A stretch of 64,000 bases of DNA from Corbicula japonica (taxonomy: Eukaryota > Mollusca > Bivalvia > Venerida > Cyrenidae): assembly GCA_038501625.1 (NCBI GenBank), contig JAZAYU010000174.1, forward strand, positions 1,070,420 to 1,134,419. The letters run 5' to 3'. Position numbers and translations under genes: made by a program. The notes beneath the pieces were generated by a model. That model ran no database searches and had not been told where the DNA came from. It saw nothing but the letters and a program-made list of their open reading frames with translations. This document shows positions 39,766-43,713 of this stretch, one piece after another (positions within the stretch are counted from its first letter, which is position 1; each line of letters starts with the position of its first letter).

Positions 39766-42700
39766 GTCAATTGTTTTTATTATAAACCTGATCTGATTTC
39801 TTCAACAATACATATAATTTCTATTGTTTAAATAAGTTTATGTATGAAACTTTTTCTAGAGGCGTAAATTAAATATCGTTAAATATTGTTTTAAATGATT
39901 AGTTTGAACCTTTAGAAAAAATATATGGATTTATTTTGGTCAAAGGATTTTACGGGATGCTGTTACCCTTGAGCAACAGAAGAGCGCTGCAGATCTGCTA
40001 ACTAATCTCGTGCAGTGGAATTTCATTGAGATAACGGACACTGAACAAGAACTGATACCCTACGACAAGGACCTCAATTACAGAATTGAAGCTGCATTCA
40101 AATCTCAAGCACCAGATGTTACATTTACGTATGAATATTTATTATTTTACAATATATTTGTGTTGTTGACCCCATACTGTCAGTATGTAATTCTAAGTTA
40201 AGTTAATAAAATACAATAAAATATTGAAGCAAATTAAATAAATAAAACACCTAAACAGATTGTAACGGTGCAGATAAGAAGCTTCAGCTTTTGAATTGTT
40301 CAATGTACCAAGCTTAAGTTTTTCTAAGTGTTAAAGGTGCGGTAATCTCGTCTCCAGTATAACAGTGAATGACTATTTAAAATTATACATTTAAACATTA
40401 ATGAATAAAGAATTAAATTCTATTTACATCAGAGAACAACTACATATTAAGAAAAAACACAATACAATATTTTGAGGTACAGCATGAGTAATATGAAACG
40501 AACAACAACGTCTTGTTTCCATTCGAATATTAAGCAAAGGAGAAAGAGGAATCGACATTTTTATTCCTCTGTCACTTATTTTCGCGACCAGGTAAACACA
40601 CGTCAAAGCAATACAAATATTTTATACATTTGAAAGACAAAGACACACACTAAGTTTATTGTCATTATTATATTACTCATGGTGACATTTAAACAATGTT
40701 TTGTGTTAGGTGTTGTATTTGGATGTAACAAGAAATTTAGAGAAATATTTTAACATAGATATATTTCTATGCTGTCCTTCAACTCCCTGTACATATAGTA
40801 TTATAATCAAAATTAACTATTAGTAAACATTTCACAAACGTAATCAAAAACATTGTTTATTATCTCTATTATTCTTAAAGCTTTATTGAGCTGCATTTTC
40901 TCCATCTTAGAGATATTGATTATGTACTTTTTCATTAATGAAAGTGAAATGACGTATTCTTGAAGTTACTCTTTGTTGTTATACACCAATAATGTTTATT
41001 TCATTTCCCCTATTCCCATATTCATGCACAAAAACTGTGTAGGACAATATAAGCAGCCGTATACGTTTCACAACTTACACAACTTACACATTTTATTTTC
41101 GATTTTAGACTAGAAGGAAAGGTTTATAAACTAGATTTTACTAACATGGAAGAGTTTCCAGTGGATGATACAACGGATACCGTGGCAGTGATTCGTAAAG
41201 ACCTGGTGAAAAGTGGGTGATTTCATACATCTCAAAACCAAACTAAGATCGGGGACCAGTCTCAAATCTCAAGCATCTCATTGTCTGAAATGGCGGTCAG
41301 TCGACATATGAGCAAATCAGATGTTTGAGATTAGAGAACTGATCGACATTTAAGCCAATCGGATGCCTCGATATTTAGTTTTATGATTCGGGGCCCTAAA
41401 ATTTATTTCTGTTTTAACATTTCTTCGTCTTCTTTAAAGCAAATATATTGTATTTTGTGATAAACATATTTATACGAATTATTTTAAAGACTAACAAAGT
41501 AAAAAAAATTCTATATTGACTAAGCAATATCACTTGCTTGAAGTAAATCAGTCAGTCATTCTCTGTACAAAATGTAACATTACTTGAGGAAATTTGAAGT
41601 ACGTTTAATTATACTGAATTTGGGTTCATTTCTTAGAGGGTGTATTTGAAATTCCGACGACGTGGACACATATGACTGGAAATATTCGAGTTGTTGCCTT
41701 GGCAACTACGGACGCTGAGTATCAAGATATTTGCCAGAAGTTTTTAACATCTGCAGGAGGAAACTACACTATTTCAAAAGTACTTATTAACGTCTAACTT
41801 TCATGTTTTAAAAATTGATTGGAATAGAAGGGGCTACCTCTTTTTTCGCACGGAGCAGGAAAAACTTACAGACAACACGCGGGATATATGTCAACGAAAT
41901 AACAATGCAACACGTTTCAAAGTATTGAATTTCTGCAGGCTTAAAATGTAACCTTTTATTAACAAAATGCACAATAATGAGGAATAATAAAGCGTTTTGG
42001 CTGACATAAGTGTATTAATAAAAAAAATTCTTCCAGAAGGGGTTACACAAACTACCCAACAGTATACTTGTACTTATAACTAGCACTACATTGTAAACAT
42101 AAATATTACACGCAATTACATTTGATTCTAATACGCATCGCATTTAAATTTAATCTGTGTCTTAAATAACGTTAATACATATTTCTTTTCATGAAAATTA
42201 TTTTATATGAATATTTCAATTTTCGTCTATCAATAGGTTTCGTTCCAAATTGTTATATATTTACAAATCATAAATGTTAACGCAGAGATTAAACTTGAAT
42301 AACAATCGACCAGTTGCGCATTGTGTATGGAGTGTTTACGGTACACATTGTGAACATTTCTATGGCTGTATTTCATGCGCCTTTTCTTGACAATCTACGC
42401 AAAACTATGAACTTTGATTTCTTTATTTGTTGTTTAACAAGGGTTTCACTTATATTTGAAAATATTCCTAGTTTAGTATTTAGAGTATCAAATAAGTCGA
42501 TTTTACTTAAGGTGCATTCAATCCAAATATTTATAACAAAATTCTATAGAAACAATAATCGGATCAACTTTGTTTTGAATGTCTAGTACATATATGCTGC
42601 AACAAGAACAACTAGGCAAAGTACGCACATTGTACTTGTGCCGAATACTTTGGTCTACAACTCATTATTTTGTCACATAATTAATGTAATATATTATCTA

Positions 42701-43713
42701 TATGAGCTGTATTGAATTCTATTTAGTTACACTTTATTACGTATTAAAATTCCAAATCGTGTTTTCATTTTCTTAGCTATTTTTAAAAAGTATATTAGTA
42801 TTAGTATGTATTAAAATATCCTATAATCAAAATGAACACCCACATTACATAAACAAAATATAAAAAAAATATCTGTACTGTTTAGGTAGAACGAATACAA
42901 AATAACACACTTTGGCAACAATATCAAGCCAAAAAGAAACAACTGGATGACAAGAATCCACCAAATACCAAGAATGAACAGTTGTTGTGGCATGGTACTG
43001 CCCCTGAAGCAGTGGACAATATTAATTGCCATGGGTTCAATAGAAGCTACTGCGGGAAAAACGGTAAAAAAAACGTTCGAAATGTAGTATATAATTATAT
43101 TGAGATCTTGCATTGTTTTCGATATCTGTTGATTATGGTGTTGCGCATAAAATACAATTGTTTCGACGCTCTATTGTCTTTTAACATACAGCGTTGCAAC
43201 ATACTATGATAGATGCGATAGATTGTGAAGACTAACTTTATCCGCAAAGTATTTTTTGCTTACAACACTCACTATACAACTATCGCTATAATTTTTGTAG
43301 TGATTTCTCTTTTCCATCGACTCCCCATGTTGGTTTATGAGTAAAAGAGATGCACTTTTGTAAGCAACAAAATGGACCAAATCTGGGGGATATTACGAAA
43401 TTCATGTATAAGTCGATATTTATTGATCTTATTTGCAGCAACTGTATATGGCGATGGTGTGTACTTCGCTGTGAACGCAAACTACTCGTGCAGCAACACA
43501 TATTCGAGACCAGATTCTACCGGCATGAAAAGAATATACTACTGTCGAGTGTTGACTGGGGAATTCGCACCAGGGAAGTCAGGAATGCGTGTTCCCCCAC
43601 AAAAACCTGGAGGGTCTCCGACTGACCTGTATGATTCCGTCAGTGGCCCATCGATGTTTATCATATTCCACGATACCCAAGCTTATCCGGAATATTTGAT
43701 TTCTTTTAAATAA
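171..43713 (+). CDS. PARP14-like: PARP14-like protein mono-ADP-ribosyltransferase (whole gene, 23-exon model)
   Basis: Proposed join: 171-363, 524-787, 1281-1583, 7983-8228, 10465-10701, 19915-21675, 21934-22189, 22855-23042, 23287-23429, 24420-24656, 25585-25794, 27268-27373, 28969-29196, 31744-31809, 33024-33203, 36329-36532, 37137-37378, 39513-39637, 39946-40128, 41109-41212, 41637-41779, 42886-43063, 43439-43713. The exons sum to 6,072 nt (2,023 aa plus stop), every junction is GT/AG, and every phase agrees. Domain order is five RRM-like modules (aa 1-430), KH-like repeats (about 430-970), macrodomains 1 (975-1149), 2 (1185-1350) and 3 (1432-1600), a KH-like segment (1680-1735), WWE-like (1760-1825) and the PARP catalytic domain (1830-2023). 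This is the PARP14 layout; human PARP14 is about 1,800 aa. The family transfers single ADP-ribose units to proteins and acts in cytoplasmic and nuclear innate-immune signalling. That role is inferred here. The model was made by eye, so individual splice sites or a skipped exon may be wrong. Confidence 0.88.
524..787 (+). CDS. PARP14-like: PARP14-like exon 2: end of RRM 1 and core of RRM 2
   Basis: The acceptor is cttttcttcag at 523 and the donor GAAGAAG|GTAAAT at 787/788; phase 1 to 1, 264 nt. It opens with the helix-2/beta-4 tail of RRM 1 (ERVLSKRPIV ... IEVEAY) and then gives a second RRM core, from CTIEVTGP through LGMYFDSTKRSGGEDV to VVLIKFESEEG. The motif FDSTKRSGG recurs in the other RRM exons. 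The intron after it (788-1280) shows nothing beyond AT-rich DNA. Confidence 0.82.
1281..1583 (+). CDS. PARP14-like: PARP14-like exon 3: end of RRM 2 and core of RRM 3
   Basis: The acceptor is gatatttcag at 1280 and the donor GAGG|GTAATT at 1583/1584; 303 nt, phase 1 to 1. After the RRM 2 tail (AQRVVNRPKHLIRGVTLSVS) comes a Ser/Glu-rich linker. RRM 3 follows: TVKVSGLKQF, ESVELYFENARRSDGGE and MYITFAEGEG. The reading frame stays open into the intron by chance as far as 1969, but that extension is mobile-element sequence and should not be called coding. Confidence 0.85.
1777..3815 (+). mobile_element. Helentron-like non-autonomous element, copy 1 (intron 3)
   Basis: The 5' end carries AGCTCGACTATTCGAA (1781-1796), and the reverse complement TTCGAATAGTCGAGC is at 3775-3789. 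A stem GCTGTC/GACAGC (3792-3797 and 3804-3809) and the end CTCTTGTT follow. A GGCGTC microsatellite is at about 1828-1853. About 165-bp tandem units start near 1854, 2021, 2183 and 2345. From about 2380 to 3406 a different 140-155-bp array and a second terminal hairpin are nested inside. Subterminal inverted repeats plus a 3' hairpin and a central array match Helentron-associated (pearl-like) elements of bivalves; that assignment is inference. No transposase is present. Confidence 0.7.
2380..3406 (+). repeat. nested 140-155-bp tandem array with TCAAGGTCA in each unit
   Basis: Six units each carry AGGTCAAGGTCACTGTTACT and a conserved TTTCAAAATAACTTGGCACA block. The array ends with GGGGCATCCGTGTCCTATGG, a perfect GTGTCC/GGACAC hairpin and TTTCTAGT, the same 3' end as the element at 4565-5762. 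It looks like a 5'-truncated member of that family within copy 1. The small ORFs here are translations of the repeat, not genes. Confidence 0.75.
3816..4564. other. intron 3 spacer, no feature seen
   Basis: AT-rich DNA between two mobile elements. One short open frame at the 3' end of copy 1 runs into it. I see no exon-like frame or repeat. Confidence 0.5.
4565..5762 (+). mobile_element. second Helentron-like family (TTTTTATGCCCCCG ... TTTCTAGT)
   Basis: The 5' end is TTTTTATGCCCCCGCC with a GT microsatellite at about 4618-4650. The 3' end is GGGGGGGGCAT followed by a perfect stem GTGTCC/GGACAC (5740-5754) and TTTCTAGT. ATGCCCCC and GGGGCAT form subterminal inverted repeats. The centre is about seven tandem units of 140-160 bp, six with TCAAGGTCA. 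The same 5' motif reappears at 63276. Confidence 0.7.
5831..7558 (+). mobile_element. Helentron-like element, copy 2 (intron 3)
   Basis: It has the same ends as copy 1 (AGCTCGACTATTCGAA at 5833, TTCGAATAGTCGAGC at 7519-7533, terminal stem around TGTC/GACA at 7538-7551). The internal plan is also the same: 165-bp units from 5909, then the nested TCAAGGTCA array (6250-7150) with the second hairpin. Long stretches are nearly identical to copy 1, including the non-repetitive tail 7150-7540. The two copies therefore share an ancestor that already had the nested array. Copy 2 lacks about 0.3 kb of array units. Confidence 0.7.
7559..7982. other. intron 3 end: AT microsatellite and unique DNA
   Basis: An (AT)n run lies at about 7902-7936 next to the exon 4 acceptor. 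A stretch near 7735-7810 (GTGTGGGGAGGCT, then ATGTTTCAC) may be a decayed Penelope-like 3' tail; this is weak. Confidence 0.4.
7983..8228 (+). CDS. PARP14-like: PARP14-like exon 4: end of RRM 3 and RRM-like module 4
   Basis: The acceptor is gtttcgttacag at 7982 and the donor AAACCAG|GTATG at 8228/8229; 246 nt, phase 1 to 1. It begins with the repeated tail motif AKRVSERTHTFEGKHLQVS. A more divergent RRM-like core follows: FILHGLKRS, DCLFNFLEAKSRG, VAMVIFQDKPG. The usual helix-1 FxNxRRSGG motif is changed to LEAKSRGIP, so this module has drifted most. Confidence 0.85.
8507..9660 (-). mobile_element. Helentron-like element of a third family, minus orientation
   Basis: On the minus strand the 3' end reads GCGGGGGTATTAATCACC, a stem ATCAC/GTGAT (8518-8532) and AGCTCTTGTTT, the same terminal AGCTCTTGTT as copies 1-3. 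The opposite end has GCGGGGGTAT (9645-9654) after a GGAC microsatellite (9594-9611). The centre has about five tandem units of 170-190 bp, each with AACAGGAAGTAGATGAGCAA. A Penelope-like tail is inserted at 9328-9436. Confidence 0.65.
9328..9436 (+). mobile_element. Penelope-like 3'-tail fragment
   Basis: It contains ACCATGCTCTCTCC, TGTGTGGGGAGGCTG and GCGATTCCTGATATGCATAT, the 3' end of the retroelement at 29829-31510. It is inserted within the tandem array of the element at 8507-9660. Confidence 0.65.
9661..10464. other. intron 4 remainder with a short Penelope-like tail
   Basis: Positions 9828-9873 carry TGCATATCAGGAATCGCCAC, a minus-orientation Penelope-like tail. The rest, to the exon 5 acceptor, shows no recognisable feature. 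Confidence 0.5.
10465..10701 (+). CDS. PARP14-like: PARP14-like exon 5: RRM-like module 5
   Basis: The acceptor is tctattccag at 10464 and the donor TTTTCGAG|GTAACA at 10701/10702; 237 nt, phase 1 to 1. A charged Leu/Lys segment precedes the RRM core: CILVTNLPKE, IEFYFDNSRRSGGGSVDKV, CFVYFKDFRG. This is the best-preserved RRM of the series. The ORF reads past the donor into the intron only by chance, and the intron meets LINE sequence within about 13 nt. Confidence 0.85.
10712..12515 (+). mobile_element. degraded LINE, endonuclease to reverse transcriptase, plus orientation
   Basis: Broken frames read as ORF2 of a non-LTR retrotransposon: DFLNFVSNFDLVFLSET and VYVVGDFNSR (endonuclease/exonuclease/phosphatase fold) near 10730-11130, then NKSPGIDYITGEIIKAA, ISPIFKKGDVDDASNYRGIT and NNQFGFQKGKS (reverse transcriptase) from 12160 to 12440. 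Frameshifts and stops show that it is dead. It is cut at 12515 by the Helentron-like copy 3. No poly(A) or 3' end is present. Confidence 0.8.
14006..14135. repeat. ACTAC/ACCAC/ATACC pentanucleotide microsatellite
   Basis: Repeats of ACTAC pass into CACAC-type and then CATAC units without interruption. Each step differs by one base from the last, which suggests slippage with successive point changes. Confidence 0.85.
14150..15310. repeat. AAC/ACC trinucleotide mosaic
   Basis: Nearly every base is A or C on the plus strand, arranged as AAC and ACC triplets in irregular order with rare ATC, ACT and AGC. Internal duplications are visible: the block with CACCACTAACAACAACAACA occurs twice about 100 bp apart. 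It yields long spurious frames (poly-Thr/Asn on plus, poly-Val/Leu on minus) which are not genes. Confidence 0.9.
15612..16470 (-). mobile_element. degraded LINE, ORF1 and start of ORF2, minus orientation
   Basis: Read on the minus strand from 16470, a coiled coil (KITDLESKFKSLEVLLSDIA) is followed by an L1-type ORF1 RNA-binding core: LLFYSIPEEGSTEICQDLMK, FEKIHRQGKKSGDKARPI and KQIKFIGKKFLIDNDEYKPG. ORF2 begins with INIFSWNVNGFKRKITD, the endonuclease start, and breaks off at the border of copy 3. In-frame stops near 16165 and 15950, plus frameshifts, make it inactive. Confidence 0.78.
16485..16685. repeat. degenerate minisatellite of about 26 bp
   Basis: Variants of GATGACAATTGTAACTTG (ATGACATTTCCAACTTAA, GATGGCATTTGTAACTTG, GATGACAATCGCAGTTTG) follow each other about six or seven times. 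No coding meaning is seen. Confidence 0.55.
16686..18332. other. intron 5 middle, no feature seen
   Basis: Mostly AT-rich, with only short chance frames on both strands. Around 17815-18000 it is less AT-rich (ACGACACAACAGCGCCCCCT) but no motif could be assigned. Confidence 0.4.
18333..18638 (-). CDS. minus-strand ORF of unknown function, possible 3' terminal exon
   Basis: 101 codons from an ATG, open further upstream to a TAG near 18673. It is Ser/Pro/Tyr/Lys-rich: KDQTKNKKSKQNDESVYRIN, then FPYDWSVMNHMSMAYSQTPY and LPPYMPSPPK. An AATAAA follows the stop within a few bases. Composition is unlike the surrounding noncoding DNA and unlike the retroelement frames. It could be the last exon of a nested minus-strand gene, a processed insertion, or a chance frame. 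No domain is recognised. Confidence 0.35.
   Translation of the reverse strand: MLDDSYTVSTKSSVNSAVIKDQTKNKKSKQNDESVYRINEPQRPVGSFPYDWSVMNHMSMAYSQTPYDLSLPPYMPSPPKISTINSHASPPSWAMERYLSK
18675..19914. other. intron 5 end, no feature seen
   Basis: AT-rich DNA up to the exon 6 acceptor, with short chance frames only. Confidence 0.45.
19915..21675 (+). CDS. PARP14-like: PARP14-like exon 6: KH-like repeat region and start of macrodomain 1
   Basis: This is the largest exon, 1,761 nt, phase 1 to 1. The acceptor is ttcttctattttag at 19914 and the donor AAAAG|GTTAGA at 21675/21676. It opens with the RRM 5 tail (IERVLQKKHTINDHAVRV). About 500 residues of alternating helix/strand sequence follow, with recurring KH-like patterns such as VKVKINLDHNQIVFKG and VQITFLEALRCFEISG, as in the KH-repeat region of PARP14. 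The end starts macrodomain 1: IFVMKGDITDLKVDVLVNPA. The canonical ADP-ribose loop VNAAN is VNPAD here, so the key Asn is missing. The KH repeat count needs profile or structure searches. Confidence 0.9.
21934..22189 (+). CDS. PARP14-like: PARP14-like exon 7: macrodomain 1, middle
   Basis: The acceptor is tatgtactttcag at 21933 and the donor TTTCGG|GTAAAA at 22189/22190; phase 1 to 2. It encodes GGERIRNECAEFIKREGKL, then VHLRGPLWRGG and ICCGSFG, the macrodomain loop normally seen as STGIFG. Cys-Cys-Gly-Ser replaces the usual Ser-Thr-Gly, again suggesting altered ligand binding in macrodomain 1. Confidence 0.88.
22360..22760 (+). mobile_element. two tandem Penelope-like 3'-tail fragments (intron 7)
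   Basis: The first fragment (22360-22515) runs from GGCGGTAACCCCTCGGGT to ATCCTGATATGCATAT. The second (22606-22759) runs from AACCGTTCCAAGGCGG through TGTGTGGGGAGACT to ATGATATGAATATTTCAC. Both match the tail of the copy at 29829. Confidence 0.65.
22855..23042 (+). CDS. PARP14-like: PARP14-like exon 8: macrodomain 1, C-terminal part
   Basis: The acceptor is ttatttttttag at 22854 and the donor AAGTCAG|GTTAAT at 23042/23043; phase 2 to 1. It completes FGFPIKCEANAIVKAVKNFF and the last macrodomain strand (IDVYLCDVKDSTVEAFISAL), then enters a short linker. Confidence 0.87.
23287..23429 (+). CDS. PARP14-like: PARP14-like exon 9: linker and first strands of macrodomain 2
   Basis: The acceptor is gttttag at 23286 and the donor CAACAG|GTCTGT at 23429/23430; phase 1 to 0. 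A Lys/Pro/Ser linker leads into VTVSLIHGGIAKQQ, the position of the first strands of a macrodomain. The following intron holds a 700-bp foldback element. Confidence 0.82.
23485..24183. mobile_element. foldback element with inverted arms of about 300 bp (intron 9)
   Basis: The left end GTTAAGGCATCGCCACACTC and the right end (reverse complement GTTAAGCGCCTGCCACACTC) start arms that stay alignable by eye for about 220 bp or more, including CTCCCAAT(T/C)CTATTCATCG and TTCTATTTACATAAATTCAC. Nearly the whole element is one imperfect palindrome. It has no coding capacity. Related decayed copies lie near 40420-40960 and 48165-48735. Confidence 0.8.
24420..24656 (+). CDS. PARP14-like: PARP14-like exon 10: macrodomain 2, core
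   Basis: The acceptor is atttacttacag at 24419 and the donor AAACAG|GTTCCA at 24656/24657; 237 nt, phase 0 to 0. It encodes VNVIVNTIANNLDMKKGAVS followed by LLQAAGPDLQQEL and IHCTLGNWDK, matching the central macrodomain of PARP14-type proteins. Confidence 0.88.
24657..25584. other. intron 10, no feature seen
   Basis: AT-rich, with only chance short frames. No element ends were found. Confidence 0.45.
25585..25794 (+). CDS. PARP14-like: PARP14-like exon 11: macrodomain 2, C-terminal part
   Basis: The donor is ATAAAG|GTACCA at 25794/25795. The acceptor ttaaaag at 25584 has a weak pyrimidine tract but preserves frame. The 70 codons include VSIAFPAVGTGNLGFPRDVV, a near-canonical macrodomain GTGxLGFP loop, and the final strand EVQFIVYDKD. 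In this gene the second macrodomain keeps a better ligand loop than the first. Confidence 0.86.
25921..27086. mobile_element. hAT-like non-autonomous element with a SINE inside (intron 11)
   Basis: The left end is CAGGGGCGTAGGCAAG...GGGGCGGCG and the right end, read in reverse complement, is CATAGGCGTAGTCAATGGGG with GGGGCGGCGGCCGCCGCCCC inside. CAGGGGCGTAG ends are typical of hAT elements. I could not see a clean 8-bp target duplication. No transposase frame is present. Confidence 0.6.
26560..26780 (-). mobile_element. tRNA-derived SINE nested in the hAT-like element
   Basis: On the minus strand the head (26775 to about 26705) reads GCGGATCATTAGCGCAGTGG then TTAGCGC, an A-box-like TAGCGCAGTGG, and later GGTTTGATCCC, one change from a B box. 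The tRNA-unrelated body follows towards 26560. It is not a functional tRNA: no cloverleaf ends are seen. Confidence 0.6.
27268..27373 (+). CDS. PARP14-like: PARP14-like exon 12: end of macrodomain 2 and linker
   Basis: The acceptor is tatctttaag at 27267 and the donor GACAAG|GTAAAT at 27373/27374; phase 0 to 1. It reads EFEAELTKWQSEKRVCSRQE, the C-terminal helix seen after PARP14 macrodomains, then a Tyr/Arg-rich linker. Confidence 0.8.
27710..28826. mobile_element. inverted-repeat element rich in GATCCG (intron 12)
   Basis: The ends TTACAGTACTGAAAATTATG (27710) and, in reverse complement, TTACAGTACTGAAAATCATG (28826) begin arms that continue into CCGATCCGCTTCCGATCC. Inside are two 82-bp units (27856 and 27938) and three 60-bp units (near 28550, 28610 and 28670) built from CCAAGCGATCCAAACGCTC. 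It has no coding capacity. Confidence 0.75.
28969..29196 (+). CDS. PARP14-like: PARP14-like exon 13: acidic linker and start of macrodomain 3
   Basis: The acceptor is atatggtaatag at 28968 and the donor ACAAGGG|GTAAAC at 29196/29197; phase 1 to 1. About 45 residues rich in Asp, Glu and Asn precede GNINLKIQQGDITTDNSECI and VNSSNEALDLTRG. The Asn of the ADP-ribose loop (SSNE) is kept. Confidence 0.87.
29441..29828 (-). mobile_element. Penelope-like 3'-end copy, upstream of a longer copy in the same orientation
   Basis: From TGCATATCAGGAAAAGCCAC to about 29820 this diverged sequence follows the same order as the tail at 29829-30250: the TCTAGGTGCACAA block, the CCCACCTATCG block and the GGTTGGTACTTAATGACC block. 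Two same-strand copies lie end to end. Confidence 0.65.
29829..31510 (-). mobile_element. degraded Penelope-like retroelement with reverse transcriptase remnants
   Basis: On the minus strand, from about 31510: VLSTYDFSTLYTSLPHNLIR, then FGTSIYKQVIGIPMGTNCAP and ADLFLYCYERD, TAFNNTSRYRDDLLNIDNNH, and later TKIYDKRNDFNFN. These match the reverse transcriptase common in invertebrate Penelope-like elements. The catalytic motif reads YRDD with its second residue changed to Arg. A frameshift follows at about 30950 and stops are present. The 3' tail (30450-29829) holds the sequence seen as fragments throughout the window. Confidence 0.75.
31744..31809 (+). CDS. PARP14-like: PARP14-like exon 14: macrodomain 3 helix (short exon)
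   Basis: This exon is 66 nt. The acceptor is aatttcattag at 31743 and the donor ACTAA|GTAAGT at 31809/31810; phase 1 to 1. It encodes GAVSQAILGKGGKTLAKELK, which directly follows the NxxxxLxxG loop of exon 13. It has no recognisable frame of its own and was found from phase and domain continuity. Confidence 0.83.
31810..33023. other. intron 14 with a G homopolymer
   Basis: An uninterrupted run of about 18-20 G lies at 32223-32240. Nothing else recognisable was seen in this intron. Confidence 0.6.
33024..33203 (+). CDS. PARP14-like: PARP14-like exon 15: macrodomain 3, central part
   Basis: The acceptor is caatctctag at 33023 and the donor GGAACAG|GTACAT at 33203/33204; phase 1 to 1. It encodes HVVVSSAPGLPCKFIMHVVA and VSSIAFPALGTG, the strand and loop that close the ADP-ribose pocket. 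Confidence 0.87.
33650..33775 (-). mobile_element. Penelope-like 3'-tail fragment (intron 15)
   Basis: ATGTATCGGGAATCGCCATA, then CACAGCCTCCCC and GATACCACAAACAACAAAAA, match the tail at 29829-29960 in the same orientation. Confidence 0.6.
34497..34651. repeat. 155-bp long hairpin
   Basis: AAGGATTGAATCG at the left matches CGATTCAATCCTT at the right. The arms pair almost throughout, closing on GAAGCCCTTCGGGCTTC at 34567-34583. Arm sequence includes TATTTGATGGTTTTCATTTG. It is probably a short foldback MITE. Confidence 0.85.
34803..36040. mobile_element. TIR element with three GTCAGGAGTGTGAC boxes
   Basis: The ends TGGGCTGTTTAAAAAAAATG (left) and its reverse complement at 36015-36039 (CCAGCCATTTTTTTAAACAG) form TIRs of about 25 bp. 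The palindrome-armed box GTCAGGAGTGTGAC occurs at 34982, 35374 and 35541. There is no transposase frame. Confidence 0.65.
36329..36532 (+). CDS. PARP14-like: PARP14-like exon 16: macrodomain 3, C-terminal part
   Basis: The acceptor is gagcaaag at 36328, a weak pyrimidine context, and the donor TTACAA|GTAAAA at 36532/36533; phase 1 to 1. It encodes GLKTKADEIARIILDAVIEF, strand TDIKIVIFQQ and helix MVAEFHRVFKG, then a basic linker. The usual LGFP after GTG is GLKT here. Confidence 0.8.
36533..37136. other. intron 16, no feature seen
   Basis: AT-rich DNA with no recognisable element ends or coding frame. Confidence 0.45.
37137..37378 (+). CDS. PARP14-like: PARP14-like exon 17: basic linker and KH-like segment
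   Basis: The acceptor is ttatttctcag at 37136 and the donor CAATCAG|GTGCGA at 37378/37379; phase 1 to 0. A Lys-rich stretch (YSTPKKKKTKQHSR) could act as a nuclear-localisation or nucleic-acid-binding segment. It is followed by TITFLIVSLSESVNDQAVRK and a helical region. Confidence 0.78.
37879..38045 (+). mobile_element. Penelope-like 3'-tail fragment (intron 17)
   Basis: It runs from TTCCAAAGCGGTAACCCCTC through TGTGTGGGGAGGCTG to GCGATTCCTGATATGCACAT, and is among the best-preserved copies of the tail. Confidence 0.7.
38459..39133. mobile_element. foldback element with an internal direct repeat of its arm
   Basis: The left arm TTATGGAAGCATATTTGTGC, ACAACTTAACCA and AACGTGAAAATAATGGAGGA is matched in reverse complement at 39070-39131. 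A second direct copy of the left arm begins at 38828. The interior repeats TTTCACGAAA and TTTTCGCGAAAA motifs many times. Confidence 0.7.
39141..39266. mobile_element. 126-bp MITE with arms of about 36 bp
   Basis: TTATTTTGTGCGGTTCATGC (left) pairs with the reverse complement at 39229-39265. It lies eight bases after the foldback element. A third copy of GCGGTTCATGC occurs at about 39389 before exon 18. Confidence 0.7.
39513..39637 (+). CDS. PARP14-like: PARP14-like exon 18: KH-like segment
   Basis: The acceptor is cattttcttccag at 39512 and the donor CACGG|GTATTC at 39637/39638; phase 0 to 2. The sequence FKLEKENGIIELSGIAANVI resembles the strand-turn-strand of the KH-like repeats in exon 6, placed before the WWE domain as in PARP14. 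Confidence 0.8.
39715..39763. repeat. TC dinucleotide microsatellite
   Basis: About 23 TC units follow a C-rich stretch in intron 18. Confidence 0.95.
39946..40128 (+). CDS. PARP14-like: PARP14-like exon 19: WWE-like domain, first part
   Basis: The acceptor is ggtcaaag at 39945 and the donor TTTAC|GTATGA at 40128/40129; phase 2 to 2. It contains VQWNFIEITDTEQELIPYDK and YRIEAAFKSQ, matching the start of a WWE module. The first W is kept. The family module binds iso-ADP-ribose in some members and is non-binding in others. Confidence 0.8.
40420..40960. repeat. probable decayed copy of the 23485 foldback family (intron 19)
   Basis: AAATTCTATTTACATCAGAG, GCATGAGTAATATGA, TATTACTCATGGTGACATTT and TTGAGCTGCATTTTC follow the order of motifs in the element at 23485-24183. 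The similarity is patchy. Confidence 0.45.
41109..41212 (+). CDS. PARP14-like: PARP14-like exon 20: WWE-like domain, end
   Basis: The acceptor is tttcgattttag at 41108 and the donor GTGAAAA|GTGGGT at 41212/41213; phase 2 to 1. It gives LEGKVYKLDFTNMEEFPVDD and VAVIRKDLVK, the closing strands of the WWE module. A second GT four bases downstream would break the frame. Confidence 0.8.
41637..41779 (+). CDS. PARP14-like: PARP14-like exon 21: start of the PARP catalytic domain
   Basis: The acceptor is catttcttag at 41636 and the donor TCAAAA|GTACTT at 41779/41780; phase 1 to 0. It encodes GVFEIPTTWTHM, then TDAEYQDICQKFLTSAGGNY, the usual lead-in to the ART fold of PARP10/14/15-type enzymes. Confidence 0.85.
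41780..42885. other. intron 21, no feature seen
   Basis: AT-rich. One chance frame of 90 codons lies at 42314-42586, but its composition looks like translated AT-rich DNA. Confidence 0.45.
42886..43063 (+). CDS. PARP14-like: PARP14-like exon 22: catalytic domain, His of the triad
   Basis: The acceptor is gtactgtttag at 42885 and the donor AAAACG|GTAAAA at 43063/43064; phase 0 to 1. It contains VERIQNNTLWQQYQAKKKQL and QLLWHGTAPEAVDNIN. The WHGTA His is the first residue of the catalytic triad. GFNRSYCGKN follows. Confidence 0.9.
43439..43713 (+). CDS. PARP14-like: PARP14-like exon 23: C-terminal catalytic exon and stop
   Basis: The acceptor is cttatttgcag at 43438 and the stop TAA at 43711-43713. 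It contains YGDGVYFAVNANYSC (triad Tyr), RVLTGEFAPGK and SMFIIFHDTQAYPEYLISFK. Aligning SMFIIF with NEYIVY of PARP1 puts Met at the catalytic Glu position, as expected for a mono-ADP-ribosyltransferase rather than a chain-forming PARP. AATAAA overlaps the stop at 43709-43714, and another lies at 44257-44262. Confidence 0.92.

Noticed and set aside
42314..42586. A 90-codon plus-strand ORF in intron 21
   Set aside because: Phe/Ile/Asn-rich composition expected from random AT-rich DNA. No domain and no phase-compatible splice sites.
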